Shown here: positions 1 through 13,498 of the stretch, one piece after another
How positions within the stretch are numbered: the first letter of the stretch is position 1
Layout: the number at the start of each line of letters is the position of its first letter
Source of the DNA: Microplitis mediator
Lineage: Eukaryota; Arthropoda; Insecta; Hymenoptera; Braconidae
DNA: 64,000 nt
NCBI RefSeq assembly: GCF_029852145.1
Contig: NC_079977.1
Coordinates: 16,439,948 to 16,503,947 of the forward strand
Reading direction: 5' to 3'
The notes under the pieces: generated by a model
Seen by the model: only the letters and a program-made list of their open reading frames with translations
Told to the model about the DNA's origin: nothing
Databases searched by the model: none
Program-made: the position numbers and the translations under genes

Positions 1-3000
1 CACACATTCAGACATACATTATGCCACGCAATTTCCCACACATTCAGACAAACATTATCCCACACATTCGAACATACATTATCCCACACATTTTCTGACA
101 CATTTTCCCACACATTCAGCCACACATTCAGACAAACATTATCCCACACATATTCCCACACATTTTCCACACATTATCCCACACAATCTCCCACACATTC
201 AGACAAATATTATTCCACACAATTTCCCATACAATTGAACATACATTATCCCACACATACAGCCACACATTCAGACAAACATTATCCCACACAATTTCCC
301 ACACATTTAAACATACATTGTCCCACAAATTTTCTCACACATTCAGCAACACATTTTCCCACACATTTAGACAAACATTATTCCACACGATTTTCCATAC
401 GTTTAAACATACATTATCCCACACATTCAGTCACACATTATCCCACACATTCAGACATACATTATCCCGAAAATTTTCCCACACATTCAGCCACACATTC
501 AGACAAACATTATTCCACACAATTTCCCACACATTTAAACATACGTTATCCCACGCATTCTGCAACACATTTTCCCACACATTCAGACATACATTATCCC
601 ACACATTCAGTCACACATTATCCTACACATTCAGTCACACATTATCCCACACATTCAGACATACATTATCCCACACATTCAGACATACATTACCCCACAC
701 ATTCAGTCACACATTATCCCACACATTTTGTCGCATGTTATCCCACACACTCAGACACACATTATCCCACACATTCAGACAAATATTATTCCACACAATT
801 TCCCATACATTTGAACATACATTATCCCACACATTCAGCAACACATTCAGACAAACATTATCCCACACAATTTCCCACACATTTGAACATACATTGTCCC
901 ACAAATTTTCTCACACATTCAGCAACACATTTTCCCACACATTCAGTCAAACATTATTCCACACGATTTCCCATACATTTAAACATACATTATCCCACAC
1001 ATTCAGTCACACATTATCCCACACATTCAGACATACATTATCCCGAAAATTTTCCCACACATTCAGCCACACATTCAAACAAACATCATTCCACACAATT
1101 TCCCACACATTTAAACATACATTATCCCACGCATTCAGCAACACATTTTCCCACACATTCAGACATACATTATCCCACACATTCAGTCACACATTATCCT
1201 ACACATTCAGTCACACATTATCCCACACATTCAGACATACATTTTCTCCAACATTATCCTACACATTCAGTCACACATTATCCCAAACATTTACACATAC
1301 ATTATCCCACACATTTAGTCACATGTTATCCCACACACTCAGACACACATTATCCCACACATTCGGTCACGAATTTTCTCACACATTCAGCAACACATTT
1401 TCCCACACAGTCAGACATACATTATGCCACGCAATTTCCCACACATTCGGACAAACATTATCCCACACATTCGAACATACATTATTCCACACATTTTCTG
1501 ACACATTATCCCACGCATTCAGCAACACATTTTCCCACACATTCAGACATACATTATCCCACACATTCAGTCACACATTATCCTACACATTCAGTCACAC
1601 ATTATCCCACACATTCAGACATACATTTTCCCACACATTATCCTACACATTCAGTCACACATTATCCCACACATTCACACATACATTATCCCACACATTT
1701 AGTCACATGTTATCCCACACATTCAGTCACACATTATCCCACACATTCAGACATACATTATCCCGAAAATTTTCCCACACATTCAGCCACACATTCAAAC
1801 AAACATCATTCCACACAATTTCCCACACATTTAAACATACATTATCCCATGCATTCAGCAACACATTTTCCCACACATTCGGACATACATTATCCCACAC
1901 ATTCAGTCACTCATTATTCCACTCATTCAGACATACATTATCCCACACATTCAGTCACACATTATCCCACACATACAGTCACACATTATCCCACACATTC
2001 ACTCACCCATTCAGACATAGATCATCCCACACATCATCCCACGAATTCAGTCACACATTATCCCACACATTCAGAAATACATTATCCCACACATACAGTC
2101 ACACATTATTCCACACATTCACTCACCCATTCAGACATAGATCATCCCACACATCATCCCACGAATTCAGTCACACATTATCCCACACATTCAGAAATAC
2201 ATTATCCCATACATTTAGTCACACATTATCCCACACGTTCAGCCACACATTCAGACATACATTATCCCACACATTCAGACATACATTATCTCACACATTC
2301 AGTCACACATTCAGACATACATTATCCCACACATTGAGACATACATTTTCCCACACATTATCCTACACATTCAGTCACACATAATCCCACACATTCATAC
2401 ATACATTTTCCCACACATTATCCTACACATTCAGTCACACATTATCCCACACATTCACACATACATTATCCCACACATTTAGTCACATGTTATCCCACAC
2501 ATTTAGTCACACATTATCCCACACTTTCACTCATTCATTATCCCACACATTCAGACATAGATTATCCCAAACATTCAGACATACATTATCCCACACGTTC
2601 AGTCACACATTATCCCACACATCCAGTCACACATTATCCCACACATTTAGTCACACATTATCCCACACATTTACACATTCATTATCCCACACATTCAGTC
2701 ACACATTATCCCACACATTCAGCCAGACATTCAGACATAGATTATCCCACACTTTCAGACATACATTATCCCACACGTTCAGTCACACATTATCCCACAC
2801 GTTCAGCCACACATTCAGACATACATTATCCCACACATTCAGACATACATTATCCCACACATTCAGTCACACATTCTTCCACACATTCAGACATAGATTA
2901 TCCCACACATTCAGACACACATTATCCCACACATTTAGTCACACATTATCCCACACATTCACACATTCATTATCCCACACATTCGGTCACACATTATCCC

Positions 3001-4628
3001 ACACATTCGGTCACACATTATCCCACACATTCGGTCACACATTATCCCACACATTCAGCCAGACATTCAGACATAGATTATCCCACACTTTCAGACATAC
3101 ATTATCCCACACATTCAGTCACACATTATCCCACACGTTCAGCCACACCTTCAGACATACATTATCCCACACATTCAGACATAGATTATCCTACACATTC
3201 AGACATGCATTATCCCACACATTGAGACATACATTATCCCACACATTCAGTCACACATTATTCCACTCATTCAGACATACATTATCCCACACATTCAGTC
3301 ACACATTATCCCACACATTTAGTCACACATTATCCCACACATTCACACATTCATTATCCCACACATTCGGTCACACATTATCCCACACATTTAGCCACAC
3401 ATTCAGACATAGATTATCCCACACATTCAGACATACATTATCCCACACGTTCAGTCACACATTATCCCACACATACAGTCGCACATTATCCCACACATTC
3501 AGTCACCCATTCAGACATAGATCATCCCACACATTCAGTCACACATTATCCCACACATTCAGACATCCATTATCCCACACATTCAGTCACACATTATCCC
3601 ACACGTTCAGCCACACATTCAGACATACATTATCCCACACATTCAGACATACATTATCCCACACATTCAGTCACACATTATCCCACACATTCAGACATAC
3701 ATTTTCCCACACATTATCCTACACATTCAGTCACACATTATCCCACACATTCAGACATACATTTTCCCACACATTATCCTACACATTCAGTCACACATTA
3801 TCCCACACATTCACACATACATTATCCCACACATTTAGTCACATGTTATCCCACACACTCAGACACACATTATCCCACACATTCAGACATACATTATCCC
3901 ACACATCTAGACATACATTATCCCACACATTTAGTCACACATTATCCCACACATTCACACATTTATTATCCCACACATTCGGTCACACATTATCCCACAC
4001 ATTCAGACATAGATTATTCCACACATTCAGACATACATTATCCCACACGTTCAGTCACACATTATCCCACACATACAGTCACACATTATCCCACACATTC
4101 AGTCACACATTATCCCACACATTTAGTTACACATTATCCCACACATTCACACATTCATTATCCCACACATTTGGTCACACATTATCCTACACATTCAGCC
4201 ACACATTCAGACATAGATTATCCCACACATTCAGACATACATTATCCCACACGTTCAGTCACACATTATCCCACACATACAGTCACACATTATCCCACAC
4301 ATTCAGTCACACATTCAGACATAGCTCATCCCACACATCATCCCTCACATTCAGTCACACATTATCCTACACATTCAGACATACATTATCCCACACATTC
4401 AGTCACACATTATCCCACACGTTCAGCCACACATTCAGACATACATTATCCCACACTTTCAGACATACATTATCCCACACATTCAGTCACACATTATCCC
4501 ACACGTTCAGCCACACATTCAGACATACATTATCCCACACATTCAGACATACATTATCCCACACATTCAGTCACACATTATCCTACACATTGAGACATAC
4601 ATTTTCCCACACATCCAGACACACATAA
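1..4628 (+). repeat. 12/24-bp satellite array (forward orientation)
   Basis: The array runs from the window edge to about 4628. It is built of 12-bp subunits, chiefly ATTATCCCACAC alternating with ATTCAGACATAC or ATTCAGTCACAC, with variants such as ATTTTCCCACAC. Most of the array is therefore a 24-bp dimer. Longer blocks recur in register: the rare motif ATTATCCCGAAAATTTT occurs at 461, 1037 and 1757, which are spacings of 576 and 720, both multiples of 24. Because the unit is a multiple of three and lacks stops in forward frames, it creates very long His/Thr/Ser-rich open frames. These are most simply explained as by-products of the period. Confidence 0.95.
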
Positions 4629-5173
4629 TGCTACATGCACACAGTAATCCACACAGTGAATTAAATTCTTCCGTCCACATCCTATACAATATTTCAAGTG
4701 GAGTTCATTATTTAATCAACATCAATAACAATTTATTAATGTTAAACACAACTTATGATAAATTTTTTTGTTTTTTATTCGGATGGCGGAGAGTGTCACA
4801 CATTTGTGTAACACAAATTTTAAATTCCTCATGGCTGATCCGTTTTTCTGGCGATGTATGAAGCTTTACGAATTCTGGAATGATTTTTTTCAAATTATAC
4901 TATTTTTATCTTTGAGTGTTATCATCATCGAGCTAATAGCGTTATTACTCATAATCATTTGATTGAATTGTGATGGTTAATGAATGTTGTAAAGTTTACA
5001 CTTTTCAGCCGAGGCGAGCAAAGAGAACGGTTAAGTCGATTTTGTAATCAAATGGTTACGAGACGCTAATTAACTCACGAAAATTAGGTTAATGAATCAA
5101 GTATAACGAGAAGTTATTCACCTTCACATGTTTTCAGAATTTCTGGAGGGATAGCATTGTTAACACCTTTCCC
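4629..5173. other. Intergenic, between satellite and BEN-domain gene
   Basis: This is AT-rich unique sequence. The last recognisable satellite half-unit ends near 4628. Short open frames at 4628-4962 show no domain and no biased composition. The minus strand at 5173-5110 continues the BEN-domain frame past the stop codon for about 20 codons before the next stop. Confidence 0.5.
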
Positions 5174-6517
5174 TCAATCAGTTATACTCATTACCAGCAG
5201 CTCATTTCCGAATATATTTTTCAAAAATACTCTGGCTAGTTTACTCGGATTACTTGTGATTTTGATCATTTTTTTATAATCTCCAACGGAAACAAATACT
5301 CGACTTTTTGGCATAATTTCAATTTTATCGGTTCGTGTGTAAGTAATTTTAGTGTCTTTATCCTCAGTGTTTTTGAAGTTCGTCTTATCAGTATTCGTTT
5401 TATCTTTACCTTTATCATCAGTAGTTTTTATGTCAGTTTTTTTAAGATCAGTACTAGCGTCAGTAATAGTAGTGTCACGGTGATTTATATTAGTAGTACT
5501 ATTGTAAGTTTTATCACAGTCTGTACCGTCCATATCGGTAGTTTTATTGGAAGCTTTGCTGCAGCCTACAACTTCATCAGCAATAGTATTTTTTTGAGTT
5601 GTATCACAGTCCGCAGTACCAGTCACAGTATTTCTAATTTCAGGGTTAATATTGTCATAAATATCAGTATTAGTGTGTTTTAAGTCAGCGTTATTGTTAT
5701 TGTAAGTATCATTGCCGTCTTGAACGTAAGTAGTAGTAGTATCATTGTCTGATTTGTCACAGTTTAAAATGTCAGAATCAGTATTAATTGTGTCGGTATC
5801 ATTGTTTTGAGTTTTGTCAAATTTTGTAAAGTCAGTAACAGTATTTGTAATGTCAGTAGCATTGCCTTCAGTATAGATAGTATCAGTATCATTGTTTTTA
5901 GTTTTGTCAAAGCTTGTAAAGTCAGTAACAGTATTTGTAATGTCAGTAGTATTCTTTTCAGTATCGATAGAATCAGTAATTTTATTGTCTAAATTTTTAA
6001 TAGGAGAAACGTCCGTCATATTTTTACTATTATTTGCGAGTAAATTTTCATTCGGAGTGGTTAAGACTTGACCAATCACAACTCCATCGGTGTTAACTTC
6101 GAGCGATTCCAACCAATCCTTATTCGCTAAGAGGAAATAATGTTTTATATATTTTAGTTAGGAAAAAATTTTAATTATAATTTGAATTATAAGCTGAATG
6201 AGATAAATAATAATTCAACTTCCCACTGTCAAAATTGAATATTCTGAAGTGAAAAACAAGTTGTTATTTTGTGTTAAAATAGTAAAAATCACAACATGAT
6301 CAATAACAAAAATCGTAACATAAATAGCAATAAAAAGAATACAAAAAAGAAAATAATTAAAATTCAAAAACTTACTACTTTGAGCCACTATTTTACCACG
6401 ATAAATTTTATTTTTGTATTTAACCAGACAATAATTGAATTTCGTATATTCAATAACTTCATTCAACGGAACAATAGAAAAGGATTTAGTGTGTTGCCAT
6501 AATATGAGAGCATGCAT
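5174..6517 (-). CDS. BEN-domain protein, two exons, probably truncated by a stop
   Basis: Exon 1 is 6517-6376, beginning at ATG 6517. A GTAAGT donor follows, and the acceptor TTAG places exon 2 at 6126-5174. The phase matches, with 47 codons plus one base before the junction. Exon 1 (MHALILWQH...KIYRGKIVA) resembles the small N-terminal domain seen in many insect BEN genes. The middle of exon 2 is Asp/Asn/Thr-rich low complexity with an internal duplication: DITNTVTDFT occurs twice. The C-terminus (RVFVSVGDYKKMIKI, then PSKLARVFLKNIFGNELL) fits the first two thirds of a BEN domain, a DNA- or protein-binding fold of chromatin regulators and some DNA viruses. A TGA at 5176-5174 ends the frame inside the domain, and the next 19 codons still look BEN-like (IPPEIL). 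I infer a recent nonsense mutation. BEN identity rests on pattern recognition only. Confidence 0.6.
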
Positions 6518-9064
6518 TGTAATCAGTGTTTATGAATTTGTTAAATTATTTATTAGTTAATGCACTGGTTAATTGATAGATAACTAAAGTGATCAATTGA
6601 TTGATTTATTGAGGGTGTCACGTAACCATTCAAATTAATCAATAATTAATCAGTAATAAGTAATTAAAAATAGTATTTAAGTTTAAATTTGAATGGTTAC
6701 GCGGGCATTTCGTTGCTACGCCGGTGAGACAGCGTTTGCTCGCGCATGCGCGCGGTATGACTGAGAGCACGTGTGTGCATAAAATTTAATTTTTAATTTA
6801 AAAATAATTACACTTATTATTTATTATTTATAAGGATATATTTATGATTTGGCGTTATTCAGGGGACATAATGTGTGGCCACATTATGCCCCAATTATTA
6901 TTTTTATTTTATTTCGATTTAATTGAGTATCCAGGTATTGAGGAGATGAAAATAGTGACCATAGAGGAGGGGAAAAATCGATATTTTCCCCTGCAATATC
7001 GATGGATAACATGCGGCTTCGATTGATTATTATTTAATTATATATATGTTTTACGATTATGATTTTGGTAAAAATACATACTAAATATATGTATTTAATT
7101 ATTTTGTATCATTCAGGTAGGGAAAAATTGTCTTTATAATTTATTTAATTAGTTTAAAGGCCCGGGGCTAGGTAACAATGATAATTATAATTAAGGGCGA
7201 TTGTTGCGCCACGTGGGTGGCCAACAAGTGGCGGGCCCATAAAGTACTCAGAAAGGTACGGAAAGTGATACTGAGCAGACGCTGTTTCTCATTTTACGTT
7301 GTTGATACTTTTTTTTGGTTTATTAATTAATTTTGTCAATATTCGTGGTCACGCTGCCAAAGTTGAGTTAAAATTCACCGGGTGACTGAGTTCCGGTACG
7401 AGTTACGGATTAATTTGGAAGAGAATCGAGTAAGTACTCTTGTATTCCCCTTTAATGCATTGTTACCTGTAAACTCCCCGGGAATTGTTGGCATTCGCGA
7501 CGCGAATAATTTGGCTAATTTTGTGTTAGATACCCCTGAATGATACATTTGAATTCATAAAAGAATTGAGGGTGATAAAATAATTATATTTTGTTTAACT
7601 TATGATTTAACACTGAAAATTGCGCGGTTGCGGTAGTTCGATATATCGATATATCGATAGCTACCTATATCTATATACTTATAGCTATAGCTATACGCCG
7701 GCTAAGAAAATAAATTCCTAAGCCGGCGACGTAATAATTCACAGGAAAAATTCCTGGGCAAATAATAATAATTATTAAGTGGAATTATTATTATTATTAA
7801 TTTATTATTTATATTATAATTTATTACAGTTATTATTATCATTTAATTAATTAATCCCGAATTATTATTTAGATTTTTCTTTTTATTTACCCCAGTGGTC
7901 AAGCAATTTATGTTATATTTTTTTTATTATTATTTAATAATTATTGAAAGGGTGATAATTATTTATTTTAAATAATCCATGTAATAATTGGAAATTTATA
8001 TTGTGATTGAGAGTGAGTGTGCCGTATCTTTCTCCCCCTGTAAAGTGTAAAGGGGTAACCCAAGGTGGTGATAAATATTTTATGGACATTTCGTTTAATC
8101 TGTTTAAGTGAATCATTATTATAATATAATTTATAATTTATATTGGATTTAAATTCAGAATTTCTTTTGCATTGTATAGATTCAGCCCCCAGGGGTTCAT
8201 GAAAGATTATAATTTATATTATCAGTGACATATTGTATTAAAATTTCTTAATAATTTATATATAAACAATCGTATCCAACAATTCTCGGGGAAATACTTG
8301 ATATTTATTTTCCTGGGTCTTTTCCTGCTATACTTAATTTAATCTATTATTTATATATATTTTCAACTGTGCATATTATTTTCGTTTCTTGATTATTTCT
8401 CTTTTTATTATTTCTTTCGATTAAATCCGCCTTGTTACTGGCTGTACTCGCTCGGATTTTCCCTCGCAAATTTCCCCCTGATAAAAATTTTTGTCCGTTT
8501 TCGAGAAACGGTCTGGCGCCTACGTGCACTAACCCAGCCTGAGGAGCTGGTCCAGGCACACTTTATAATTTATTATTTACAATTTTAATAACACTATTAT
8601 TTATTTATTAATTTAAAATTTAATTGAAGTTAAATCTATCAACGTTTTATTTTTTTTCGGACTTTGAGTTTATTAAATTTAATTTAATTTCTTTTTTTTT
8701 TGATTTACACGTGGGTGACCGCATACAGTACTGGGATAATTTGCGTCTCCGTCGCAACATTTAAACTAGTATTTGTTATAAGGGTATACGGTTCGTTCGA
8801 ATTTATTTAGATCTTTTTACGGCAATGTTATGTTCGTTTTGACATATCAAATGTCAGAATTTTAAATATAATTATGCAGACAGAGAAAAAACAATTGACA
8901 ATAGCAAAAGTTAAATTAAAACATTCGAAATATAAACAGTTGAACTTACGCTCTTCTGATATAAGAATGATTATTAATATTGATACGCAGTGAAAGAAGT
9001 TAAAAGTGTGTGCCAAAATGATTTAAACGTCATTTAGAAGATTTTCTCAATTACATAATTTTGT
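6518..9064. other. Long non-coding stretch, no gene recognised
   Basis: The sequence is AT-rich with some GC-rich islands near 6700-6780, 7160-7260 and 8480-8560. A consensus splice donor (CGA|GTAAGTACT) sits at 7430 on the plus strand, preceded by complex sequence, so a 5' exon is possible, but no acceptor or coding partner was found. The open frames at 6844-7026, 7934-8116 and 8347-8559 lack recognisable domains. The segment might contain a decayed LTR element, but I could not find paired ends. Confidence 0.4.
6621..6701. repeat. 16-bp perfect inverted repeat
   Basis: CGTAACCATTCAAATT at 6621-6636 is the exact reverse complement of 6686-6701, separated by a 49-bp AT-rich spacer. It could form a hairpin or mark the edge of a mobile element. 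The function is unknown. Confidence 0.8.
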
Positions 9065-11382
9065 TGCTAATAATGTATGTTCAAATATGTGGGATAATGG
9101 ATGTTCGTATGTGTGGGAAAATGTGTGGGATAATGTTTGTCTGAATGTGTGGGAAAATGTGTGGGATAATGTATGTCTGAATGTGTGGGATAATGTGTGA
9201 CTGAATGTGTAGGATAATGTGTGACTGAATGAGTGGGAAAATGTATGTTTGAATGTGTGGGATAATGTATGTCTGAATGTGTGGGATAATGTGTGACTGA
9301 ATGTGTGGGATAATGTGTGACTGAATGTGTGGGATAATGTGTGGGATAATCTATGTCTGAATGTGTGGGATAATGTGTGACTGAATGTGTGGGATAATGT
9401 ATAGGTGAATGTATGTATGGGATAATGTATGTGTGAATGTGTGGGATAATGTGTGACTGAATGTGTGGGATAATGTGTGACTGAATGTGTCGGATAATGT
9501 ATGTCTGATTGTGTGGGATAATGTATGTCTGAATGTGTGGGATAATGTGTGACTGAATGTATGGGATAATGTGCGGCTGAATGTGTGGAAAAATGTGTGG
9601 GATAACGTGTGACTGAATGTGTGGGATACTGTGCAGCTGAATGTGTGGGAAAATGTGTGGGACAATGTATGTCTGAATGTGTGGGATAATGTATGTCTGA
9701 ATGTGTGGGATAATGTGTGACTGAATGTGTGGGATAATGTATGTGTGAATGTGTGGGATAATGTATGTGTGAATGTGTGGGATAATGTGTGACTGAACGT
9801 GTAGGATAATGTGTGACTGAATGTGTGGAAAAATGTATGTTTGAATGTGTGGGATAATGTATGTCTGAATGTGTGGGATAATGTGTGACTGAATGTGTGG
9901 GATAATGTGTGACTGAATGTGTGGGATAATGTGTGGGATAATCTATGTCTGAATGTGTGGAATAATGTGTGACTGAATGTGTGGGATAATGTGTGACTGT
10001 ATGTGTGGGATAATGTATGGGTGAATGTATGTATGGGATAATGTATGTGTGAATGTGTGGGATAATGTGTGACTGAATGTGTGGGATAATGTGTGACTGA
10101 ATGTGTCGGATAATGTATGTCTGATTGTGTGGGATAATGTATGTCTGAATGTGTGGGATAATGTGTGACTGAATGTATGGGATAATGTGCGGCTGAATGT
10201 GTGGAAAAATGTGTGGGATAACGTGTGACTGAATGTGTGGGATAATGTGTGGGATAATCTATGTCTGAATGTGTGGGATAATGTGTGACTGAATGTGTGG
10301 GATAATGTGCGGCTGAATGTGTGGAAAAATGTGTGGGATAACGTGTGACTGAATGTGTGGGATAATGTGTGGGATAATCTATGTCTGAATGTGTGGGATA
10401 ATGTGTGACTGAATGTGTGGGATAATGTGTGACTGTATGTGTGGGATAATGTATGGGTGAATGTATGTATGGGATAATGTATGTGTGAATGTGTGGGATA
10501 ATGTGTGACTGAATGTGTAGGATAATGTGTGACTGAATGTGTCGGATAATGTATGTCTGATTGTGTGGGATAATGTATGTCTGAATGTGTGGGATAATGT
10601 GTGACTGAATGTATGGGATAATGTGCGGCTGAATGTGTGGAAAAATGTGTGGGATAACGTGTGACTGAATGTGTGGGATAATGTGTGGGATAATCTATGT
10701 CTGAATGTGTGGGATAATGTGTGACTGAATGTGTGGGATAATGTGCGGCTGAATGTGTGGGATAACGTGTGACTGAATGTGTGGGATAACGTGTGACTGA
10801 ATGTGTGGGATAATGTGTGACTGAATGTGTGGGATAATGTGTGACTGTATGTGTGGGATAATGTATGGGTGAATGTATGTATGGGATAATGTATGTGTGA
10901 ATGTGTGGGATAATGTGTGACTGAATGTGTGGGATAATGTGTGACTGAATGTGTGGGATAATGTGCGGCTGAATGTGTGGGATAACGTGTGACTGAATGT
11001 GTGGGATAATGTGTGGGATAATCTATGTCTGAATGTGTGGGATAATGTGTGACTGAATGTGTGGGATAATGTGTGACTGTATGTGTGGGATAATGTATGG
11101 GTGAATGTATGTATGGGATAATGTATGTGTGAATGTGTGGGATAATGTGTGACTGTATGTGTGGGATAATGTATGGGTGAATGTATGTATGGGATAATGT
11201 ATGTGTGAATGTGTGGGATAACGTGTGACTGAATGTGTGGGATAATGTGTGGGATAATCTATGTCTGAATGTGTGGGATAATGTGTGACTGAATGTGTGG
11301 AATCATGTGTAGGAGAATGTGCGGGAAAATGTGTGGCTGAATGTGTGGGATAGTGTGTGGAATAATGTGTGAGAAATTTTGG
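9065..11382 (-). repeat. 12/24-bp satellite array (reverse orientation)
   Basis: This is the same satellite as 1-4628 on the other strand. GTGTGGGATAAT alternates with GTGTGACTGAAT, GTATGTCTGAAT and similar 12-mers. Longer cassettes recur, for example GGGATAATCTATGTCTGAAT near 9342, 9938, 10252, 10372, 10690, 11012 and 11255. A GGTGAATGTATGTATGGG variant marks another recurring block. Reverse-strand open frames such as 9665-9351 are period artefacts. Confidence 0.95.
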
Positions 11383-11742
11383 ATCATGATGTAAGAAAGA
11401 CCAAAATTAATAAAAAGAATATCTAGTTCGTTTGTTTGAAATTATTACTATTTTTGTTTTGTTTAGTGACTAAGTTCGAGTTTTAAAAATTAAACTGACA
11501 GTTGTCATAAAATAAAGTGATTAAGTTTTTGGTCACTTTGATTTTATTTATCTTAAATATTTAATTAAGAAAATTAAGTTGCGCCTCGTACGTATAATTT
11601 TCTCGTCTTATCACAAGCGTAAAACTTTTTTTTTGTTTACTGAGTTTTCGAATTTTAATTTTCTTCTGGTTACGTTGGCTGTTTTTTTTTTTCTATCGCA
11701 ATTGAATATTGGTGTCATTTGCTATCAAATCACAAACTCATC
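11383..11742. other. 5' flank of hAT-like transposase
   Basis: This is AT-rich single-copy sequence between the satellite and the transposase ATG. I looked for a short terminal inverted repeat and an 8-bp target duplication shared with 13234-13498 and saw none that is convincing. Confidence 0.4.
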
Positions 11743-13233
11743 ATGCCAAGACAACGACTTCTATTTCTCTGTCGATGGCAACGCATCGTTCAGCAATTAA
11801 ATATTGAACCTGCAACTTTCAACGTTGGTAATGATTTTGTATACTGCACGCTCTGTAAAATCCAGTTGAATTCAGTTGCACGACGTGATATTGAACGGCA
11901 CATTTTGAACAACACTCATCAATCTATCGCTGATCGTCGTGCTCAACCTGTTGACCCCACTGCGGACGCTGTTTCACAATGTCAATCTCGTACTAGCACG
12001 TTCAATTATGAACTGGCTGAGACACTTTTGGTTTCCAACATTCTATTCGAGAAATTAAACAATCTTTAGTTTCGTGGATTTTTGGAAAAGTACACTTCTC
12101 AAAAAATACCTACAGCTACAACATTAAGAAAATCATATGTTGATCTAATTTATGTTTCAAAGCTGCAGAGACTTCGGGAAGAAATTGGTAATCATTCAAT
12201 TTATTTATCAGTTGACGAAACGTCAGATAAATTTGGTCGATGCATCACTCATGCAATCGTTGGTGCTCTACTTCCAGACCAGGCTACTGTGTCTCATTTA
12301 CTTCATTGTGGCTGTATCCCTACTGCTAACGCTGAAGAAATAGAAAATTTTGTCAACATCGCATTAAGTATCTTGTGGCCAGACAATGCCCATCATGATA
12401 GACTTCTATTGTTTGTTTCTGATGCAGCACCATATATGATGGCAGCAGGATTAAGGCTCAAAAATACCTTTCCAAAATTGATCCACGTTTCATGCTTGGC
12501 TCATGGTCTACACCGAGTAGCTGAAACAATCAGAGAGACATATGTAAATGCGAATGGTGTAATAGCGAATACAAAAGCCGTCTTTCGTAAAGCGCCAACA
12601 AGAGTAACACTGTTCCAAGACATGGCCCCAGGTGTTCCCCTTCCACCTGAACCCGTTATAACCAGATGGGGTGAGTGGCTCCGAGCTGTTTCATATTATC
12701 ATCAGTATTTTGTTACGATTAAACCAGTAATCAACGCACTGATCCCTGATGCTGAAGTCGTGCTACGTGCTCAAGAGTTATGGCGCCTTCCTGATATAGA
12801 ACGTGATTTTGACACCATCCATCAAAATTACAGTTGCGTTGCAGATGCAATAAAGACTTTGAAAACCCAAGGTCTTGATTTAGAAACCGTAATCGAGGTT
12901 ATAACTGGGATATCATCGGACATCACAGAAAATTTACATATTCCTCAGGCGATAAGAGACAAAATGTTGAATGTACTATTGAATAATACGGGGTTCAGTG
13001 TTGATATCATGAACATATTTGCATCTCTTCAGGGAGAACCGGACATCGAAATTCCACACAGTTGGGTCATGGAAGACGTAAGGTGTATGATGTATGCACC
13101 ACTTACATCGTGTGACACTGAAAGATCGTTTTCGCGATTGAAGAATATTTTGAGCAATAAACGATACAACTTGACGATTGATAACATTGGAAAATATGCA
13201 TTTATCAATGTAAATACACATAATGAAAATTAA
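11743..13233 (+). pseudogene. hAT-like transposase with BED-type zinc finger, one in-frame stop
   Basis: The ATG at 11743 opens a frame of 496 codons, interrupted only by a TAG at 12067-12069. The same frame continues immediately after it. An N-terminal zinc finger has C35, C38, H53 and H59 (YCTLC...RHILNNTH). The catalytic core shows YLSVDETSD and LFVSDAAPYM, two acidic positions typical of hAT transposases, and CLAHGLHRVAE. The C-terminus (LTSCDTERSFSRLKNIL) matches the hAT dimerisation region. Related genomic copies are often described as CGG-repeat-binding-protein-like (CGBP1). The protein would bind transposon ends and excise the element. It is dead as it stands unless the stop is suppressed. 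It sits between two satellite blocks of the same orientation. Confidence 0.8.
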
Positions 13234-13498
13234 CTAAAATTATAATAACGATTCGTGGAAAACAGTGAAAATTTATGAGTAAAATTTGTATATCTCCTGT
13301 ATGTATTTGATTTGTTAATTCTATATATAAAAATAGAAATGTATATATAATCAAATAGCTACAGACCATTCAGATGCTTTGAAGCATATTACAATATTAA
13401 AATTGAATAAATATGCGTTGAAAATGAAATAAACTACTATTTATACGTACAACCTAAGAATTAAATTAATTTTCTAATATTAAAATTATAAGTGTGGA
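13234..13498. other. 3' flank of hAT-like transposase
   Basis: This is AT-rich sequence with AATAAA-like motifs (for example around 13405 and 13428) that could serve polyadenylation of the transposase transcript. No matching inverted repeat to 11383-11742 was found. Confidence 0.35.

Noticed and set aside
235..4628. Open frames of up to ~700 codons with SHTFRHTL / THYPTHSD repeats in the satellite
   Set aside because: The 12-bp unit is a multiple of three and stop-free, so all forward frames stay open. There is no unique domain, and the frames differ only by phase.
8347..8559. 70-codon reverse frame with complex composition
   Set aside because: It has no recognised domain and no supporting exons. 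It is left as unassigned non-coding sequence.
6616..8760. Possible solo LTR beginning TGTCACG and ending in GCAACA, with a TGGCGCC primer-site-like word at ~8514
   Set aside because: No second LTR, no matching target duplication, and no gag/pol frame nearby. The primer-like word is not at an LTR end.
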